A DNA stretch of 64,000 bases from SFDP01 sp051653625. Its GTDB lineage: Bacteria > Bacillota > Clostridia > Lachnospirales > Lachnospiraceae. The position numbers were made by a program, and so were the translations under genes. Under the pieces are notes generated by a model that saw only the letters and a program-made list of their open reading frames with translations, had not been told where the DNA came from and did no database searches. Shown here one piece after another: positions 18,188 to 27,084 of the stretch (position 1 is the first letter of the stretch; every line of letters starts with the position of its first letter). The stretch spans positions 33,255-97,254 of the forward strand of contig JBOFWM010000041.1 of the NCBI GenBank assembly GCA_051653625.1, given 5' to 3'.

Positions 18188-18751
18188 TTAGTTGATTTTT
18201 CTAGATGTTATAATTTCTGCAATTTCTAAATCACTTGCTCCTTTTGGAATTTCATGTTGACCTACTCTGATTTTTTTATCATAACCATTCTTTATCAAAA
18301 ATCGATTATACTCTTCTATTGATTCAATCACTCCTTGTTCAAATAGTTTTCTACTAACCGTTTCTGAACCATCACCACTACTAACAGTAACAATAAAATA
18401 TGTTTCATCTTCTTGATTAGACTCTGTTTCTTTCCAAGATTCAACCTTCGAATCTAATTCTGTCTCTATCTCAGATTCAACCTCCGATTCTAGTTCTGTC
18501 CCTGTCTCAGATTCAACCTCCGATTCTAGTTCTGTCTCTATCTCAGATTCAACCTCCGATTCTAGTTCTGTCCCTGTCTCAGATTCATTTGAAATATTCG
18601 TTAATACCTGGCTTTCTATATACCCCAGTTCTTTCGCTCGCTTAATAATCTCCTCATCTGTCATAGATGAATCTTTTTTTAAATTGAACATAAGTAAAAA
18701 TGTAACTAGAATTCCTAATCCAAGCCCGCGCAAATAATATTTTAGTTTCAT
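18188..18751 (-). CDS. MltG/YceG-like membrane protein lacking the catalytic domain, with 12-residue repeats
   Basis: The 187-residue protein has one N-terminal membrane helix (about residues 7-24), then a short helical region, a low-complexity Glu/Ser/Thr stretch of about four 12-residue repeats (ETELESEVESEI type), and a C-terminal domain (FIVTVSSGDGSETVSRKLFEQG to KIRVGQHEIPKGASDLEIAE) like the LysM-like module that precedes the catalytic part of MltG. MltG itself is over 300 residues with a catalytic Glu, which is absent here. A role as a wall-binding or regulatory protein is inferred. It is the last gene of the flagellar cluster, 22 bp after the swrB-like gene. Confidence 0.65.
   Translation of the reverse strand: MKLKYYLRGLGLGILVTFLLMFNLKKDSSMTDEEIIKRAKELGYIESQVLTNISNESETGTELESEVESEIETELESEVESETGTELESEVESEIETELDSKVESWKETESNQEDETYFIVTVSSGDGSETVSRKLFEQGVIESIEEYNRFLIKNGYDKKIRVGQHEIPKGASDLEIAEIITSRKIN
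18458..18587 (-). repeat. 36-bp coding tandem repeat, about 3.6 copies
   Basis: Three nearly identical 36-bp units begin at 18458, 18494 and 18530, followed by a partial fourth at 18566; a more degenerate copy precedes them. Each unit encodes 12 Glu/Ser/Thr-rich residues, and 36 is a multiple of 3, so changes in copy number stay in frame. Confidence 0.9.
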
Positions 18752-18773
18752 ACTAATAGTAATCCTCTCTTTT

Positions 18774-19478
18774 CTATAGTTCTTGAAAAAGATCTATTAC
18801 TAGTTTCACTTCTCCAACACCTAGTCCTAATTCTTTCGCAATTGCCATATTCGATTTTCCTTCATTATGCAAAGAAAGTATCATATCATTATTATTTCCT
18901 TCTTCTGTTGTATCAAAGTTAAGTTCTACTTTTGCATTATTTCTTTTTCTTTTTTTTGTAACTTTTTCTTCTTTCGGTTCTTCTTTTATAACAGTTGTGT
19001 TATTTTCACTTTCTTTTTTACTACTCATTTGTATCTCATTCGATACGATATTTTTATTTTCTATAAGTTCTTCCGCTATAGAAGCATCTTTTACTTTATT
19101 TGAAATATCTGAAATTGTATTTTTTATCTGTGTTTGTTTATTATTTAACATATCATATAAAAACAAAACTTCTTCTTGATTTTTGTGTATTTGTTCTAGA
19201 ACAGTATCTGAATATTCATTGATAGCCATAATTTTTTCATTTGATAAACGTTCCATTAATCGTTCATTTTTTTCTATATGAGCTGTAATAAATTCTTCAA
19301 TTTTCTCTTCTAAATCAATTTTTTCTATACTTATCTCTTCCTCAATTACTTTTTTCACATATGTTCTTTCTGCTTCCGTAATTACCTCTGAGTTTTTGTG
19401 AATTTTTTCTGGCAACAAAAAACTAATTATTACTAATAAAATGCCCCCAATTAAAATCACGATTTCTATAATACCCAT
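18774..19478 (-). CDS. SwrB/YlxL-like membrane-anchored coiled-coil protein with C-terminal helix-turn-helix
   Basis: The 234-residue protein has a short outside N-terminus, one membrane helix (about 5-21), a long charged coiled coil (to about 130), a Lys/Glu linker, and a C-terminal HTH-like segment (MILSLHNEGKSNMAIAKELG). This layout and the place between sigD and rpsB match SwrB (YlxL) of B. subtilis, which promotes maturation of the flagellar export gate. Sequence identity appears low, so the call rests on architecture and position. A DUF6115-type annotation is an equivalent label. Confidence 0.6.
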   Translation of the reverse strand: MGIIEIVILIGGILLVIISFLLPEKIHKNSEVITEAERTYVKKVIEEEISIEKIDLEEKIEEFITAHIEKNERLMERLSNEKIMAINEYSDTVLEQIHKNQEEVLFLYDMLNNKQTQIKNTISDISNKVKDASIAEELIENKNIVSNEIQMSSKKESENNTTVIKEEPKEEKVTKKRKRNNAKVELNFDTTEEGNNNDMILSLHNEGKSNMAIAKELGLGVGEVKLVIDLFQEL

Positions 19479-19495
19479 CTATACAACTCCTTTTT

Positions 19496-19819
19496 CTACA
19501 CTTTTAAATCAAAACCTTGCGTTTTTGGTTTTACAATTCCATCTTTATTATGTTCATTCTTACTTTTTTTCTCTTTTTTCATATCATTATTTTTAAAATA
19601 TTGACCGTTCCCTTTTTCTTTGGCATCAAATTTTTTTTGCTGATTTCTGCCTTCTTCCATGTCATGTACTTTTTTTACATTTTCATTCACTTCTTTTTTA
19701 AATGCATTTTCAAAATTCCCTTGATCAACTAATGGCTTCTGTTGTTCATTATGTTTTTGTGTCGTATAATCTTGAACACGTGACATATAACCATTTAATT
19801 CTACACTTCCTATTGCCAT
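19496..19819 (-). CDS. Small charged protein of unknown function in the flagellar cluster
   Basis: The 107-residue protein starts MAIGSVELNGYMSRVQDYTT and is otherwise rich in Lys, Asn, Gln and Glu with no hydrophobic core, so it is probably largely disordered. There is no signal peptide or membrane segment. It lies between the larger fapA-like gene and the swrB-like gene with gaps of 14-17 bp, so it is co-expressed with late flagellar genes. I do not recognise a family. Confidence 0.6.
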   Translation of the reverse strand: MAIGSVELNGYMSRVQDYTTQKHNEQQKPLVDQGNFENAFKKEVNENVKKVHDMEEGRNQQKKFDAKEKGNGQYFKNNDMKKEKKSKNEHNKDGIVKPKTQGFDLKV

Positions 19820-19833
19820 ATGCCTTCCCCCCT

Positions 19834-21420
19834 TTAAAATGATTGATATTTTATCACACCATCTTGCTTTACAAACTTACATTCTTTTACAGTTTCTTTT
19901 ACTATTTGGGAAACATCCGATATTACAATTTTTGTTCCTTGAAAAATTTCTTTTCTCCCTATCACATAGGAATTATTACTTAATTGTATAATTCGATGTA
20001 ACGTAGTAATTTCCTGCTCTTTTCCTATTAATTCTTTTTGTTTTAATGTTACAATATTAGATAACTCCTGCACTTGTTTTACTTGTGCTTTTGGCATCTT
20101 TACACCAGTTGCTATTTTGTTTTTTATGGAATCAATAACAGGACTTGCAGCAAGAATTGTTTTTCTAGCTTCCGATATGTCTTTTTGAAGATCTTTATAC
20201 TTTTGTTTCATATTAGGATTAACACCAACTTCTAATATGGTATCTGCACCTAATTTTGACCCAAGGATGTTTGCTTCAATATAATTTGTAGCACATAGAT
20301 ATCCACCTGTAATTGCTCCTTTATTGTCCACAACACTTATATGAGTACCAGCTAATACATTGCTATATAAGATTGCTCCTGCTTTAATATTACCTTTTGC
20401 TTCAACTGAAGTGTTTTCAATAAAAGAAACCATAATGCTTTCACCAGCAATAAGTTTTCCCTTACCCATTCCATTCATACCTCTAGCAATCATAATATTT
20501 TTACCAGCCTCAATCGTTGCAGACTCAACACTACCTAAAACTTCTACATTACCCGTTGCAATAATTTCAAAATTTGCTCTTACATTTCCTGTAATTTTCA
20601 CATCTCCATCGTATGAAATATTGCCTGTAGATGTATCCACCTCTTCTAAAATCATTACATCATTTACAACAATGGTTTCTCCCGACAATTCAACGTGTCC
20701 ATCAATCATTGAATATGCCTCTTTTTTATCAGGCGAAAGTTCTACATTTTTCCCTACTTTTAATACTTTCTTTTTCACAACTTGTGGTTTTATACTTTGA
20801 CCTTTAAGATTTTTCCCACAAATACCTGCTACCGCCGGATGAAGTTTTGCTAAAATACCACCCTTACTACACTTACTAAATATGTCTAAATTAAAATAAT
20901 CTACACTTCCATCTTCTTTTCTTTTCGGATGAGCTTTGGGATCAATATCAAATAAGTATTCAACATATGCATCTTTCCCCGGAACTGCATTTTCACCTTT
21001 TGCTATTAAGTAATATGTAAAATATTTTTTATCCGACAAAAAAATATCAATATTGGATTCTACTATTCCAAAATTGATACCCATACATTTTAAATCATTT
21101 AACATTTGAGTTTTACTAATTACTTCTCCATCATTAGAACCTGGGATAATTCTTGCTTGCAACTCCATATTATCTTCACTTAAAAAATATTCTACTTTTT
21201 CAGGAATCGGAATCCCTTTATTTTCATTTACTTTTACAGTTTGTTCTGAACTTAATGAATGAACAATATTTTTTATTGTAGTTAGATTAAATTCAATATT
21301 ATTTACTTCTAAATATGATATAAGTTCTTCCATATTTATTTTTTTACCATTAGTTTTTTCTGGAATAAAATCAATATACGTTCCAGAATCTTTATTTACT
21401 ATTCGGAAAAAAGCATCCAT
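19834..21420 (-). CDS. FapA-family (DUF342) protein, larger paralogue
   Basis: This 528-residue protein has an N-terminal domain, a conserved transition (FDIDPKAHPKRKEDGSVDYF), a central beta-helix made of short Gly-spaced repeats (GNISYDGDVKITGNVRANF, VEVLGSVESATIEAGKNI), and a C-terminal coiled coil (MKQKYKDLQKDISEARKTI) ending in a small beta domain. It shares the order of parts with the 450-residue protein at 13586-14938. It follows sigD by 15 bp, a position consistent with a flagellar or surface role, which is unproven. Confidence 0.85.
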   Translation of the reverse strand: MDAFFRIVNKDSGTYIDFIPEKTNGKKINMEELISYLEVNNIEFNLTTIKNIVHSLSSEQTVKVNENKGIPIPEKVEYFLSEDNMELQARIIPGSNDGEVISKTQMLNDLKCMGINFGIVESNIDIFLSDKKYFTYYLIAKGENAVPGKDAYVEYLFDIDPKAHPKRKEDGSVDYFNLDIFSKCSKGGILAKLHPAVAGICGKNLKGQSIKPQVVKKKVLKVGKNVELSPDKKEAYSMIDGHVELSGETIVVNDVMILEEVDTSTGNISYDGDVKITGNVRANFEIIATGNVEVLGSVESATIEAGKNIMIARGMNGMGKGKLIAGESIMVSFIENTSVEAKGNIKAGAILYSNVLAGTHISVVDNKGAITGGYLCATNYIEANILGSKLGADTILEVGVNPNMKQKYKDLQKDISEARKTILAASPVIDSIKNKIATGVKMPKAQVKQVQELSNIVTLKQKELIGKEQEITTLHRIIQLSNNSYVIGRKEIFQGTKIVISDVSQIVKETVKECKFVKQDGVIKYQSF

Positions 21421-21435
21421 TTTTAACTCCCTATT

Positions 21436-22200
21436 CTAATTCGTAAAAATCCCCATATAGTTCCCCATTTTACTTTTTAATTTTTCTAAACCTTTTGTAT
21501 GAAGTTGCGAAATTCGAGATTCAGTAACATCCAGAATAAAACTTATTTCTTTTAATGTAAGCTCTTCATAGTAATATAGCTCTATCACTCTTCGTTCCTT
21601 TTCTGTCAAACTTGATAATCCTTCTTTTAGCATTTTCCCAAGTTCTTCCTGCTCTATTGATTCTTCTGGAATCATATAATGTTTTGATGATGCTGCAGTA
21701 TTTGCAATCTCACTTCCTTGATCTAGAAATTCATTAAGAGAAATTACATTCGTAATTTTCATTTGTGATTGAATTTGAATATATTCTGACTCCGAAACAC
21801 TTAATGCTTTTGCAATCTCAGAATCTGTTGCCGCACGACCGTGTCTTGCTTCAATTTCTTTTGTTATGGTATCAATTTTTCTTTGTTTTTGTCGTATTGT
21901 TCTAGGAATCCAATCCATTTTTCTAATTTGATCTAAAATAGAACCTCTAATTCGAAGAGATGCATATGTCTCAAATTTAATATTTTTTTTGCAATCAAAT
22001 TTGTCAATTGCATCCATAAGTCCAAATATACCATACCCTACTAAGTCATCATATTCAACATTATTTCCCAAATACATACTTAGTCGACCCGCCACCAACT
22101 TGACTAAAGGTGCGTATTCTAAAATAATTTCTTCTCTAATATCTAAAGAATGTGTTTTTGAATATTTCTCCCACAACTTCAATCTTTGGTTTTGATCCAT
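21436..22200 (-). CDS. sigD: Flagellar sigma factor SigD/FliA (sigma-28)
   Basis: Sigma-28 directs transcription of late motility genes such as flagellin. The 254-residue protein has region 2 (LVAGRLSMYLGNNVEYDDLVGYG and RIRGSILDQIRKMDWIPR), region 3 (RKIDTITKEIEARHGR), and region 4 (LTEKERRVIELYYYEELTL, VTESRISQLHTKGLEKL). It lies inside the fla/che cluster after cheD and a small membrane gene. No anti-sigma flgM gene was found in the window. Confidence 0.95.
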   Translation of the reverse strand: MDQNQRLKLWEKYSKTHSLDIREEIILEYAPLVKLVAGRLSMYLGNNVEYDDLVGYGIFGLMDAIDKFDCKKNIKFETYASLRIRGSILDQIRKMDWIPRTIRQKQRKIDTITKEIEARHGRAATDSEIAKALSVSESEYIQIQSQMKITNVISLNEFLDQGSEIANTAASSKHYMIPEESIEQEELGKMLKEGLSSLTEKERRVIELYYYEELTLKEISFILDVTESRISQLHTKGLEKLKSKMGNYMGIFTN

Positions 22201-22232
22201 TCACATTATACCTCTCTTCAAATTACTTTATA

Positions 22233-22475
22233 TTACTCTTTCTCGACCACATTTCCTTCCTCCGAGTCTTTTAACTCTTGAGTCGGAGAAACTTGTCCTT
22301 CTATTTTCTCTAATAGTTTTTCGTAGATAATACCCAAAAAGTAGAATAAAATAAGCACAACAAGTAATCGAATTAGTGTAACATCTAATTCAGATTTCAT
22401 CCAAAAACTGAAAAAACTTGTAATTGCTCCTGCTATCAACATAAATAATATGGAAAATTTCTTCTTTTCTTTCAT
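22233..22475 (-). CDS. Small two-helix membrane protein, unknown function
   Basis: The 80-residue protein has two predicted membrane helices (about 8-24 and 32-50) and an acidic tail. It lies between cheD and sigD with gaps of 16-32 bp. I do not recognise a family; similar small membrane proteins sit at this spot in related clusters, but I cannot confirm that here. Confidence 0.55.
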   Translation of the reverse strand: MKEKKKFSILFMLIAGAITSFFSFWMKSELDVTLIRLLVVLILFYFLGIIYEKLLEKIEGQVSPTQELKDSEEGNVVEKE

Positions 22476-22491
22476 ATATAACTACCATTTC

Positions 22492-22971
22492 TTATATAAT
22501 TTTTATTGGATGTCCTATTGTTTTAATATGATATTCTCCCGTTTCTGGAAAAAATGTTACAGTTCTTCCGTAATTTTTTCCAGTATCATTCGCTTTCAAA
22601 GGAATTTTTAATTCTTTCAGCTTTGCAATACATGCCTCTGTATTTCTTTCCCCAATCCGAATCATATTTACATTGCTTTGTAGTGCAAACATTTGTGCTC
22701 CACCTGCTATTTTTGCAACAAGTCTTGATTTATTAGCACCTTTGGTTACTACACGTCGAAGCAATTCTTCTATTCCTGTATCTGCAAATTTTGCAATATT
22801 CTGATTATTTTTTATAGTTGTGCTGTCTGGAAGCATTACATGTACCATGCCGCAAATTTTTGTAATTGGATCCCATAATACTACACCGACACATGATCCC
22901 AATCCTAATGTGCAAATAGAATCTTTCCCACTACACACATTTAAATCAGCCATTCCCACTCTTATTTCCAT
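22492..22971 (-). CDS. cheD: Chemoreceptor glutamine deamidase CheD
   Basis: CheD deamidates receptor glutamines and binds CheC to tune its phosphatase activity. The catalytic Cys (LGSCVGVVLWD, C27) and His (MVHVMLPDS, H44) are present, together with KIAGGAQMF and GKNYGRTVTFFPETGEY. The 159 residues match the family. It follows cheC, its partner, as in B. subtilis. Confidence 0.95.
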   Translation of the reverse strand: MEIRVGMADLNVCSGKDSICTLGLGSCVGVVLWDPITKICGMVHVMLPDSTTIKNNQNIAKFADTGIEELLRRVVTKGANKSRLVAKIAGGAQMFALQSNVNMIRIGERNTEACIAKLKELKIPLKANDTGKNYGRTVTFFPETGEYHIKTIGHPIKII

Positions 22972-23015
22972 AGCTATCTCCGTTCATATTAATAATACAA
23001 TTGTAACATACCAGT

Positions 23016-23630
23016 TTATATTGCAATTCCTAAAGATGCCAATATTTTTCCGTATGAATCCATGTCTGGAACCATAATAAAAAATCCATCTATCTCAATT
23101 TCATCTGATATTTGAGATTGTATTAATAAGATTTTATCACCTAATCGTCCGAATTCAATAGCAGGTACACTTAATATAGCTCCTGCCATATCAATCGTTA
23201 AATCTGGAACAGTTGGATAAATCTTCAAATTTGTTAAAGCAGCTAATGCGTTTAAATATGCACCTGTAATAATATTTGAGATTTCTTTTAATGCTGAAAT
23301 TTCTATTTCTCCAAACTCTTCTGAAACCATACCCCCCATTAATTTTTTTACTAAATGCATGGCAATTTCTTTTTTCACAAGAAACATAATACTACCATGA
23401 ATATCTCCTTCAACCCCCAAATATATTCCCGCTAGAACTTGCTCTTCTCCTCCAAGAATTTTCCCAATCTCATTAAAATCAAGTAATTTCACTTGTGGAA
23501 CTTTCATATCTATTTTACATTGAAGCATTGTTGCTAATGCCGTTGTTGCATTTCCAGCACCAATATTCCCAATTTCTTTTAGGACATCAAAATACGTTGT
23601 TGACATGCTTTCTAATGTTAATTCACTCAT
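23016..23630 (-). CDS. cheC: CheY-P phosphatase CheC
   Basis: CheC removes phosphate from CheY-P in the adaptation system of Gram-positive chemotaxis. Two phosphatase half-sites are visible, each with the Glu-x2-Asn pattern: LKEIGNIGAGNATTAL and LKEISNIITGAYLNAL. The frame is open four codons upstream from a GTG, but the ATG at 23630 follows AAGGTGGGGG at good spacing and gives MSELTLES, so I chose it (204 residues). It sits between cheW and cheD. Confidence 0.94.
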   Translation of the reverse strand: MSELTLESMSTTYFDVLKEIGNIGAGNATTALATMLQCKIDMKVPQVKLLDFNEIGKILGGEEQVLAGIYLGVEGDIHGSIMFLVKKEIAMHLVKKLMGGMVSEEFGEIEISALKEISNIITGAYLNALAALTNLKIYPTVPDLTIDMAGAILSVPAIEFGRLGDKILLIQSQISDEIEIDGFFIMVPDMDSYGKILASLGIAI

Positions 23631-23660
23631 ATAAACCCCCACCTTTCATCCATTCTTTCA

Positions 23661-24113
23661 TTATTCAGTTTCTATTGCAACTGAATTTAAATCAAGTAGC
23701 GAAACTAAAGAATCACCAAATCTCCCAATTCCATGAACATATTTTTTAGTATCTTCGTTGTTACTATCATAAGATACTTTTTCAATCGAATCATTTTCTA
23801 ATGTAAGAACTTCTCTTACTTGATCAACAATAAATCCTAATGTCCCAAATTGTTCTAATTTTATTATGATAATTCTTGTGTCTTTTGTGAATACATCTTC
23901 AGCTAGCCCCATCTTTAATCTAAGACTTAAAACTGGTATAACCTCTCCACGTAAATTAATAACCCCTTTTATGTAATCTTCTACCGTTGGTACTCGAGTT
24001 ATATGTTGCATTCTCACTATGTTTTCTATATATTTTATATCAATACCAAATTGTTCTTCTCCAAGAGATATCACAATAAATTGTGTTGTACCTGCAAAAA
24101 CTACTTCTTCCAT
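23661..24113 (-). CDS. cheW: Chemotaxis coupling protein CheW
   Basis: CheW links receptors to CheA. The 150-residue SH3-like protein shows QFIVISLGEEQFGIDIKYIE, ITRVPTVEDYIKGVINLRG and LGFIVDQVREVL, all typical. It is 19 bp after cheA and translated with cheC and cheD. Confidence 0.96.
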   Translation of the reverse strand: MEEVVFAGTTQFIVISLGEEQFGIDIKYIENIVRMQHITRVPTVEDYIKGVINLRGEVIPVLSLRLKMGLAEDVFTKDTRIIIIKLEQFGTLGFIVDQVREVLTLENDSIEKVSYDSNNEDTKKYVHGIGRFGDSLVSLLDLNSVAIETE

Positions 24114-24132
24114 TATAAAACACCTCTCTTTC

Positions 24133-26256
24133 CTATATCAATGCATTAGAATCTAAAATAAGTGCCACTTCTCCATCACCTAAAATAGTTGCTCCACTTA
24201 TAATTTTACTTTTATTAATATATTTGCCCATTGATTTTATTACGATTTCTTGTTGCCCAACTAATTCATCAATAATTAATCCTGCAAGTTTATCTCCTTT
24301 TTTCACAATGACAACTATTAAATTATCTTCTTTTGATTTTGACGAATCAATATCTAATACTTGATTTAATCGAATAAGTGGAATTACACTTCCTCTTAAA
24401 TTAATTACCTCTTTCGATTGTACGATTTTAATGTCTTCTGGTACAATATCTTCAATTGTTTGGATATTACCAAGAGAGATTGCATATTTTTCATTTCCAA
24501 CTACAATCATAAGAGCTTGAATAATAGCTAACGTTAATGGAAGTCGAATCGTCCAAACACTACCTTCACCTAACGTACTCTTAACTTCTACTTCCCCGCT
24601 TAATGCTTCAATTTTTGATCTTACAACATCTAAACCAACACCTCTACCCGAAACATCTGAAACCTCTTTTGCTGTTGAAAAGCTTGGTAAGAATAATAGA
24701 TTAATAATTTCTTTTTCTGTCATTGTTGCTGCTTGTTCCACTGTAATTGTACCGCGTTCGATAGCTTTTGCTTTTACCTTCTCAACGTCAATTCCATTTC
24801 CATCATCTTTTACTTCAATTACAACATTGTTTCCATCTTGATATGCATCTAAATAAATTGACCCTACTTCTGGCTTTCCTCTTTCTCTTCTTGTATCTGT
24901 TTTTTCAAGACCATGATCTGCAGAATTACGTAAAAGATGCATTAGTGGATCGCCAATTTCATCTACCACTGTTCGATCTAATTCTGTTTCTTCTCCCGAC
25001 ATATAAAGTTCCATTTTTTTGTCTAATTTCTTTTGCAAATCACGAATCATTCTTGGGAATTTGTTAACAACACTTTCTATTGGAACCATTCGAACTTTCA
25101 TAACTGATTCATGAAGATTTGTTGTAACACTCTCTAAATATTCAATTTGTTCATCAACATTTGCTTGCTCATTTCCTTCAGCTGTTGATGCAGAAACTAA
25201 AGAATTTTTCGCAATAATTAATTCGCTCACTAAGTTCATAAGTACATCTAATTTTTCAATATCTACACGTACAGTTCTATTCACAACAGGTTTGCTTTTC
25301 TTTTCACCTGCTGGTTTTTGTTCTTTTTTCTTTTCACCTACTAGTTCAGCAGCTTGTGTTGTTTTTTGCTCAACAACTTTTGCTTCTTCTAATGTTACTT
25401 GTTGCTCTTTTTTCTCAAGTTCTAGTTCTTTTTCTGCCTTTTCTTCTTCTTGTTGTTCATGTGATTGGCTTGGCAATTCCACAAAATCTCCAAATACCGC
25501 TTCAATCTCTGATACGCTTTTTGCAGCAGTAATAATTTTATCAAGATCATGTTCTGAAATCATAATAATACTGAAATCATAATCAAATTTTTCATCTTCC
25601 ACATCTTGTGCAGTTGGATTTGAAATAATAATCTCTCCAAGTTCTTCTAATGCACGAAATACTAAAAATGCACGAGCTGCTTTTAAAATACAGCTTTCCT
25701 GAACATGTACAGTAAGACCAATAATATGTTTGCCCATTTTTTTTGCTTCAGTTAAAACGTGAAAAGAAACCTCATCAAATGTTATTTCTCCCCATTTATT
25801 TTCACTATTTTCTACTGCTGTTTCTGCTTCACTTGATGTAACACTTTCAGCTGACGCTGATTCATCTTTTAATTTTCCATTAAGAATATCATCAAGTGCA
25901 CTTATAATATGTTTATTATCGTTTTCACCCTCATCTGCATTTGTTTGTATATTAGTTAAGTATTCTTCTAAAGCATCAAGACATTGAAATAAAATATCAA
26001 TCATAGAAGCATTGATAATAATTGCACCATTTCTAACTTCTGAAAAAACATTTTCCATATTGTGTGTTAATAATTGCATACGCTTATATCCCATTGTTCC
26101 TGCCATTCCTTTTAAGGAATGTGCTGAACGAAATACTTCATTAATCGTATCCATATTCTCTGGTTCTTGCTCTAATTCTAAAATTTGCATGTTAAGATTT
26201 TGTAAATGCTCTTTTGCTTCATCAATAAATATCTCTAAATATTGGCTTACATCCAT
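24133..26256 (-). CDS. cheA: Chemotaxis histidine kinase CheA
   Basis: CheA autophosphorylates in response to receptors and passes phosphate to CheY. The 707-residue protein has an Hpt domain with phospho-acceptor H46 (SAHSLKGMAGTMG), a CheY-binding P2 domain (about 155-265), a Glu/Lys-rich linker (about 270-325), the dimerisation domain, the ATPase domain (HLLRNSADHGLE, VKDDGNGID, SGRGVGLDVV) and a CheW-like regulatory domain to the end. A candidate promoter lies 40 bp upstream of the ATG. No cheB lies beside it; the place cheB holds in B. subtilis is taken by a PilZ gene. Confidence 0.97.
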   Translation of the reverse strand: MDVSQYLEIFIDEAKEHLQNLNMQILELEQEPENMDTINEVFRSAHSLKGMAGTMGYKRMQLLTHNMENVFSEVRNGAIIINASMIDILFQCLDALEEYLTNIQTNADEGENDNKHIISALDDILNGKLKDESASAESVTSSEAETAVENSENKWGEITFDEVSFHVLTEAKKMGKHIIGLTVHVQESCILKAARAFLVFRALEELGEIIISNPTAQDVEDEKFDYDFSIIMISEHDLDKIITAAKSVSEIEAVFGDFVELPSQSHEQQEEEKAEKELELEKKEQQVTLEEAKVVEQKTTQAAELVGEKKKEQKPAGEKKSKPVVNRTVRVDIEKLDVLMNLVSELIIAKNSLVSASTAEGNEQANVDEQIEYLESVTTNLHESVMKVRMVPIESVVNKFPRMIRDLQKKLDKKMELYMSGEETELDRTVVDEIGDPLMHLLRNSADHGLEKTDTRRERGKPEVGSIYLDAYQDGNNVVIEVKDDGNGIDVEKVKAKAIERGTITVEQAATMTEKEIINLLFLPSFSTAKEVSDVSGRGVGLDVVRSKIEALSGEVEVKSTLGEGSVWTIRLPLTLAIIQALMIVVGNEKYAISLGNIQTIEDIVPEDIKIVQSKEVINLRGSVIPLIRLNQVLDIDSSKSKEDNLIVVIVKKGDKLAGLIIDELVGQQEIVIKSMGKYINKSKIISGATILGDGEVALILDSNALI

Positions 26257-26295
26257 CTTTTTATCCTCCCCTAACTAACTATTATTTTACTTCAC

Positions 26296-26323
26296 ATTAT
26301 AACACATCGCCACTTACTCATAA
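26296..26323 (-). promoter_or_regulatory. Candidate promoter of cheA operon
   Basis: The minus strand has TATAAT in an extended -10 context (TGTTATAAT) and a weak -35 TTATGA at 16 bp. A 6-bp hairpin (CACTTA/TAAGTG, 26311-26326) overlaps the -35 and could be an operator or a weak RNA stem. Confidence 0.5.
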
Positions 26324-26346
26324 GTGAATAGTGTAACTTATTTTTA

Positions 26347-27057
26347 TTATTTCAACATTCTTTTTTTTCTTTCTTCTGTAAAAATATATTGAATAATTTG
26401 TTCTCTTTCAAAATTTTTAATATTTAAAAACTTCACACAACATTCGAACTCTGAATACGAATCAAATATCTCATTTGCTCGTACAATCATACCTACTAAA
26501 TTATAGTGTTTTACTTGGTTATTTATATTTAAGCTAAAACTACAATAAATATTCTTTTCTTTATTAATTTGTTCATCTAAAAGAAAACGTAATCCCCCTC
26601 CACTAATATCAACCATTTTTCCATGTATTAAAGGAAGTGATTTATCAACAAAAAATTCATGTTCAGTAGATGATTTTATTTCTTCCTCTACTAAATTTCT
26701 AATTTCTATATTCAAATCACAACTATATCTATAAAACTCTCTTCTTTGATATTTCTTAAAATCAGTGAGCATCTCAAGTACAAGAAAATACAAACCATTT
26801 TCTTTGTAACGATCCACCACTTTTATATCACATTGATATAATCCTGATTTTGAAAATAAAACCATATTATATTCTGCATTAATAGGCAATAAAATAAGTT
26901 TTGATTGTTCTATTGGCATTGAGACACTAATTTTATCATCTGAAATTACATCACTTACTCTACTATTATATACTTTTGGTTCCTCTTTACGATTGTTAAG
27001 TGATTTATTTAGTAGCTGTAATTCAATTTTCACTCCTGGTACGACAAAATTTTGCAC
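26347..27057 (-). CDS. PilZ-domain c-di-GMP receptor, YcgR/FlgZ-like flagellar brake
   Basis: The 236-residue protein has an N-terminal YcgR-like beta domain (about 1-105) and a C-terminal PilZ domain with the c-di-GMP motifs RREFYR (near 110) and DISGGGLRF (near 155). Such proteins slow or stop flagellar rotation when c-di-GMP is high, via MotA or the rotor. It lies between flhG and cheA, 27 bp after flhG. Together with the HD-GYP protein it implies c-di-GMP signalling, though no diguanylate cyclase is in the window. Confidence 0.88.
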   Translation of the reverse strand: MQNFVVPGVKIELQLLNKSLNNRKEEPKVYNSRVSDVISDDKISVSMPIEQSKLILLPINAEYNMVLFSKSGLYQCDIKVVDRYKENGLYFLVLEMLTDFKKYQRREFYRYSCDLNIEIRNLVEEEIKSSTEHEFFVDKSLPLIHGKMVDISGGGLRFLLDEQINKEKNIYCSFSLNINNQVKHYNLVGMIVRANEIFDSYSEFECCVKFLNIKNFEREQIIQYIFTEERKKRMLK

Positions 27058-27084
27058 GAAAAAACTCCTCCTCTTTCTAAATAT

